From the NCBI GenBank assembly GCA_022818135.1, contig JAFMSR010000019.1:4073357-4137356 (forward strand): a stretch of DNA of 64,000 nucleotides, written 5' to 3'. The stretch comes from Saxidomus purpurata (lineage: Eukaryota > Mollusca > Bivalvia > Venerida > Veneridae). Made by a program: the position numbers and the translations under genes. The notes under the pieces were generated by a model. It ran no database searches, was not told where the DNA came from, and worked only from the letters and a program-made list of their open reading frames with translations. Of this stretch, positions 59,766 through 64,000 are shown in pieces; position 1 is the first letter of the stretch, and every line of letters begins with the position of its first letter.

Positions 59766-60129
59766 TAAAGCTGCTCACTCTCAGTCACCGTTGAAAAAAT
59801 ATTTTTTTAAACAATTGGCATACTTATACATAAATATAAACTTAAATGCCAGAATCAAAATATAAGCAAAAATCTAGGTAGGAATTTGCAGAAATCGATT
59901 GAAATAGTCGGTTACACGACACCGCTAAACTATATGTTTATACTGGAAATGCATATGCGTTTGCAACGCTTTCGAATTTAGTATCGTATTATTTGAAATT
60001 TAGAGATAAACGTTACAGGAAATTGTACTGAAGCCTTTTTGTATGACGATATGTTCTAAGATACGTTATTTACATACAGTTTCAAGAACTTAAGTTTTTT
60101 ACCAAAATCTGAGAGCGAGCAGCTTTAAC
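59766..60129 (-). mobile_element. A-family MITE
   Basis: TTAAAGCTGCTCACTCTCAG to AAAATCTGAGAGCGAGCAGC. Confidence 0.7.
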
Positions 60130-60215
60130 AAATTCAAAGACGATATGTACATATGAGTTGAACGGGGACACTTGTCCATGTCAGCTGGTTTTAAAGGATT
60201 CAAACATAGATTAAA

Positions 60216-60217
<2 letters not shown>

Positions 60218-60248
<31 letters not shown>

Positions 60249-60312
60249 CAAAAAAAAAAAAAACCCCCCCCACAAAAAAACCACCAAAAAACAAAAAAAA
60301 AAAAAAAAAACA

Positions 60313-60350
<38 letters not shown>
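60218..60350. repeat. Poly-A tract with C interruptions
   Basis: ~130 bases of A-runs broken by short C-runs. The lysine-rich or Phe-rich frames are artefacts of this tract. Confidence 0.7.
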
Positions 60351-60352
<2 letters not shown>

Positions 60353-61344
60353 CTGATGATGTTTGCATACAAAATATTGTGTTTGTTTTAGTCACTGAAA
60401 GTGTGTTTTGGAAGTTGTACGAAGCAACGAATGTGTTAGTTTCAATAAGCGAGAAATTAAAAACATATAATTGTTATAATAACATGCTAACCCGAAACAA
60501 TATAGTACATGTATATTTGAATAAAACTGCAAATCTTGATAGCCTCTCTGAGTTTTTGAGACCTACACACATGTAACATTACTTTACTGTACTCTTTGTT
60601 AACTGTGCAACTTTTACGCCGAACATGATATCTTTACATGCGTATTCTATCCTGTTTTCTTTTCCAATCCGATACGTAACTAATGGAAAATAAATCATTG
60701 GGTTTCCATCGAAAAAGCAGTGGAGTGTTGAGATGGATACAGAGTCTACAACCGATATGATGAACATATGACCAAATATTCATGAAAACCATGAAGAAGT
60801 TCGGGAGATATAATTACATGACCTTCGACCCCAAGAGTGACATTGACCTTTGTCATTATGAGAACATGAATATTTGTCTTAGGTTTGATGAAATCCGCAA
60901 AAGCGTTAAAGAGATATAGTCGGGTGACTTTAACCCTTGTAACTAGTGTAGGCTAAGAAACTGGTCATCAAGCAAACAGGGAATGCCACGTACCAAAAAC
61001 GTCCCCACAGCACCCAGAAATTGTGCTAGAGATAAAATGCTCCAATTACTTACCACAGAGAAAATTTCCCCCCAGGTTAGTCATAAATATGGCGAATTAC
61101 TAGGAAACGATAACATTTATTTGCATAATTGTTGACATATTTACTTATTGTTCTGCGATGTCACTGTTACGAATATTGATTTATATCAGAAGATAAGAAA
61201 AAGCTAACTGTGATGCGATCATATGTTTAGCGTTGCCTCTTGCACTGTACACTTTGAAATTTTCACAATATATTTGAGTGATTCTTCGATACAAGTATAT
61301 AATTATTTATTACCAATGTCAAATAAAGTGGAAAGACATGCTGT
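60351..61344. other. No gene recognised
   Basis: Apart from the D fragment at 60973, nothing is identified. Confidence 0.3.
60973..61020 (-). mobile_element. Retroposon D, internally deleted fragment
   Basis: CAAACAGGGAATGCCACGTA followed by CCAAAAACG joined directly to CCCCACAGCACCCAGAA. It lacks the usual A/T-rich end. Confidence 0.55.
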
Positions 61345-61377
61345 GTCACCAAAATCTGAGAGCGAGTAGCCTTAAAA
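61345..61377 (-). mobile_element. A-family right-end fragment
   Basis: CACCAAAATCTGAGAGCGAG and TAGCCTTAAAA. Confidence 0.5.
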
Positions 61378-61489
61378 CCCCTCAACATTGTAGGCGTATA
61401 ATTACATGTAGCCTTTATATTACCAAGAAAGATATGTTGCTGGTGAAATTGACCGTTATTTGTCTGAAAAACATTCATAACGTTGCTTT

Positions 61490-61504
61490 TTAAAAAAACC
61501 CCCC

Positions 61505-61539
<35 letters not shown>

Positions 61540-61585
61540 AAAAAAAAAAAAAAAAAAAAATTAATTAAAAAAAAAAAAAAATTTT

Positions 61586-61660
<75 letters not shown>

Positions 61661-61730
61661 CCCCCCCCCCCAAAAAAAAACATTTTATAAAAAAAAAAAA
61701 AAAAAAAACCAAAAAACCACCCCCCCCCCC

Positions 61731-61788
<58 letters not shown>

Positions 61789-61821
61789 AAACCCCAAAAA
61801 AAAATTTTTTTCCCCTTTTTT

Positions 61822-61919
<98 letters not shown>

Positions 61920-61928
61920 AAAAAAACC
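61490..61928. repeat. Homopolymer block (A/T/C runs)
   Basis: ~440 bases of A-runs up to ~70 long with poly-T and poly-C interruptions. It replaces the left TIR of the following A element. Possibly sequencing or assembly noise. Confidence 0.7.
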
Positions 61929-62274
61929 CTTACCGTTGAAAAAAATATTTAAAAAAAAAAATTGAAATTCTTAATCATAATTATAAAACTAAAGGCTAGA
62001 ACAAAGAAATAAGAAAAAATCTAGGTAAGAATTTGCAGAAATAGATTGATAAGGTCGGTTACACGGTACCGCTACACTATGTTTATATTGAAATTTCAAA
62101 AGCGTTTGCACCGCTTTTGAATTTGGTAGCGTATTTTTCGAAATTTAGAGATGTACGTGACATGAATTTATACTGGAGCCTTTTTATATCACCATATGTT
62201 CTAAAATACGTTATTTACATTCAGTTTCCAGAACTCTATTTTTTCACCAAAATCTGAGAGCGAGCAGCTTTAAG
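61929..62274 (-). mobile_element. A-family MITE, left TIR replaced by homopolymer
   Basis: CTTACCGTTGAAAAAAATAT to CAAAATCTGAGAGCGAGCAG. Confidence 0.65.
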
Positions 62275-62700
62275 TTGTCTGCGCATGCTATAATCAAAGC
62301 ACTGAAAGTGCCGACAACAAGGAGCTCACTGCGAAATTAAGCACAAGGGGATTTTTCTATATTGCAGACAAAAAGTGATCTCAGTGTCAATACTTCGTTA
62401 ACAGTACTTGACTTTGGTTACTATCCGTATATCTTAATCACAGACCTACATTTCATGTTGCTGTTCTTTTACAAAATCCCTCAAAGTAAACATAGTTATG
62501 CTTGAGACTTTTTGACGAAGTGAAATGTAGTGCTTTTAAATTGTATGTAACCAGCTTTGTTTACGAAACATCCTCCAGAAATACGTAGCAGTACTTTTTC
62601 ACGAAATTTTCATAAAACCTAGTGTATTTATGCTTCCGTAAGGGACATATGTTTATACCATAAAACATTTAATACAGGTCATTTTTCAATACTAATGTGA
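62275..62700. other. No gene seen
   Basis: AT-rich spacer. Confidence 0.3.
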
Positions 62701-62708
62701 GATCAGAT

Positions 62709-62915
62709 CCGCCTCTGTGGTCGAGTGGTTAAAGTCGCGGACGTGAAAAAACTGTAACAACCTCCGACCATGTATCCTTTAGTGAGGAAGGTGGCAGTGT
62801 CTTGCGGAGATTCGGGGCCTATCATAGTACTGGTTCTTCCTAAGGCGATGTTAAGTAAACTCTCCGCCTGTTAAACTGACCAAATATGGTTGAAGTGGAC
62901 GCTGAACTCTTACAA
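62709..62915 (+). repeat. tRNA-derived SINE-like repeat
   Basis: GCCTCTGTGGTCGAGTGGTT is a good tRNA-type A-box region. It is followed by a body and a tail TAAACTCTCCGCCTGTTAAA ... GGACGCTGAAC shared with 5525-5740. Confidence 0.55.
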
Positions 62916-63880
62916 CAACGATGTCCGATCAGAAATCATAAAAGAAAGCAAACTTTCCCTTAGTGTACGTCATGGCAACTACATTTTCAGTGTCAAACAC
63001 TGTTTTGTTAACTATTCATGTAAACATGTGTTGAATTTTTCTTGAAATAAAACTTTGTTAATACAATTATATTTCATCTCCTTCATACAGATCAGCCATT
63101 TAAACAATTCAAAATATTGAAAATATCAAAATCTTCAACCCGGATAGACATCAAAATGTATACCGAGCGTAACGAATGCCAGAAACCAAACAACGATGAC
63201 GTCGTAAAATCACATCATGTATGTTATGCTTTCTGATGACGTTTCCCGCGGATTTTGACATTTTATTGAAACAAACTCAACAAAAGTGGAATCTTTACCA
63301 TAAAATAAACAGAAAAAGTGTTGATATCGATGTAATATCACGTGAACTAGTGACCACCAAAAGTAGTTATTGCGCCACTTGTAAAAATATATCTGTTTGT
63401 GCCAACTCAGTGAAATCATAACGTGATATTACACCGAAACCAACAATTATCCACTATATTGGGATGTCTGTAATATTTAATAATTTGATAGCGTATAATT
63501 GCTAATTCATACATGCTATTATTATTCAACTTTACAATATTACATTTTAGATCAAATGTGCACATTATATGAAAAAGGTAGAACTAATACAAATACTTAC
63601 TTCCAGTTTCATTTTCCAATTTTAATTTAAATTTAAATTACGTAAAACCACAGAGATCATTACAAACTGCATGTTTAGTGTGATGGAACGATATTTTTTG
63701 GTATCGAATGGTAAATTGTTTCGCATTCAATTATTTCTGGATTGGCGTAAATCAATGTATTGCATTTCATATGTCGTGAAACGTATTACCATTAAGTGTC
63801 TGATCTATGCTGTGCTGTCTTGAGATATAGAGAATTCTTTGAAACGTGATAATATAATGACCGCATTGTAACTTAGTCTT
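62916..63880. other. No gene; repeat O segment
   Basis: 63125-63460 and 63660-63830 are related to 50.5-51.1 kb. The overlapping small frames at 63210-63421 lie on opposite strands and show no motif. Confidence 0.35.
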
Positions 63881-64000
63881 TAAAGGGACATACCCTGTAA
63901 CTGATATCAAATTCAATAACCCCAAAACACAAATTATAAAATCTTCGGAAGTAGTATAACTTACCTAAAAGTTTCAGCTATGCATTCCCAGTCATTATCG
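63881..64000 (-). mobile_element. B-family MITE, cut by window edge
   Basis: TTAAAGGGACATACCCTGTA and consensus B to the last base. Confidence 0.7.

Noticed and set aside
61483..61965. 160-codon lysine-rich frame
   Set aside because: Pure homopolymer translation; no start context or complexity.

Overview
This is AT-rich eukaryotic nuclear DNA from an animal. The repeat content points to a bivalve mollusc, probably a venerid-type clam. That placement is inference: the hairpin-ended AAGAGGGCCAAGATGGCCCT elements, the SINE-like tails and the very dense short TTAA-flanked elements resemble what is common in bivalve genomes, and no search was run. No bacterial, viral or organellar gene is visible. 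Almost every long open frame lies over a repeat, so real coding sequence is sparse.

Two gene families can be supported. (1) A tandem pair of small secreted Kazal-type serine protease inhibitor genes lies at 35.2-48.7 kb on the + strand. Each has three exons with phase-1 introns. The downstream copy (exons 41615-41651, 44487-44603, 46130-46203) is intact and encodes 75 residues. The upstream copy (36073-36109, 36595-36716, 37470-37543) keeps all splice positions, but exon 2 is 5 nt longer and frameshifted, and a retroposon sits against its exon 2 donor. (2) A partial last-exon gene for a DEDDh-type 3'-5' exonuclease, resembling the PML C-terminal/TREX-like domain, lies on the - strand at 20197-19557 and continues at 18131-18063 beyond an inserted repeat. 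It is carried inside a 3.77-kb element (16597-20362) with CAGGGCTTTTTCT terminal inverted repeats and a TATAT target duplication. That element itself split a B-family MITE. A possible first coding exon lies at 39463-39505.

The rest is mobile-element sediment. Letters are local names. A: ~340-bp TTAA element with TIR AAAGCTGCTCGCTCTCAG, about 30 copies or pieces. B: ~375-430-bp TTAA element with TIR AAAGGGACATACCCTA / AAAGAGGCACTCCCTAC, about 20 copies or pieces. C and P: elements that share the AACAAGAGGGCC...TCGCTCACC hairpin end and carry internal ~165- or ~150-bp tandem units. D: a (TG)n-bearing retroposon with one fixed T-rich end and variable truncation at the other, nine copies. E, F, G: other tandem-unit elements. 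H: the CAGGG-TIR element. I: a hairpin-rich block in a Kazal intron. J, K, L, M, N, O: foldback or repeated segments. Several insertions are datable because a second copy in the window shows the unoccupied site.

Region by region: 0-10 kb, A/B pieces, a 300-bp tandem duplication, TCGCGA-rich sequence and a SINE-like element. 10-16 kb, D copies, a hairpin, several A/B copies and element E. 16-21 kb, the nest B > H > exonuclease > C > D. 21-23 kb, F and G (G inside B). 23-25 kb, long-TIR element N. 25-31 kb, A copies, foldback J, a 32-bp array grown from a B end, and C. 32-35 kb, the L pair, B and P. 35-49 kb, the Kazal duplication with G, P, K and C insertions. 49-64 kb, thinly annotated sequence with A/B/C pieces, SINE-like sequence, and two long homopolymer blocks (60.2 and 61.5-61.9 kb) that may be assembly artefacts.
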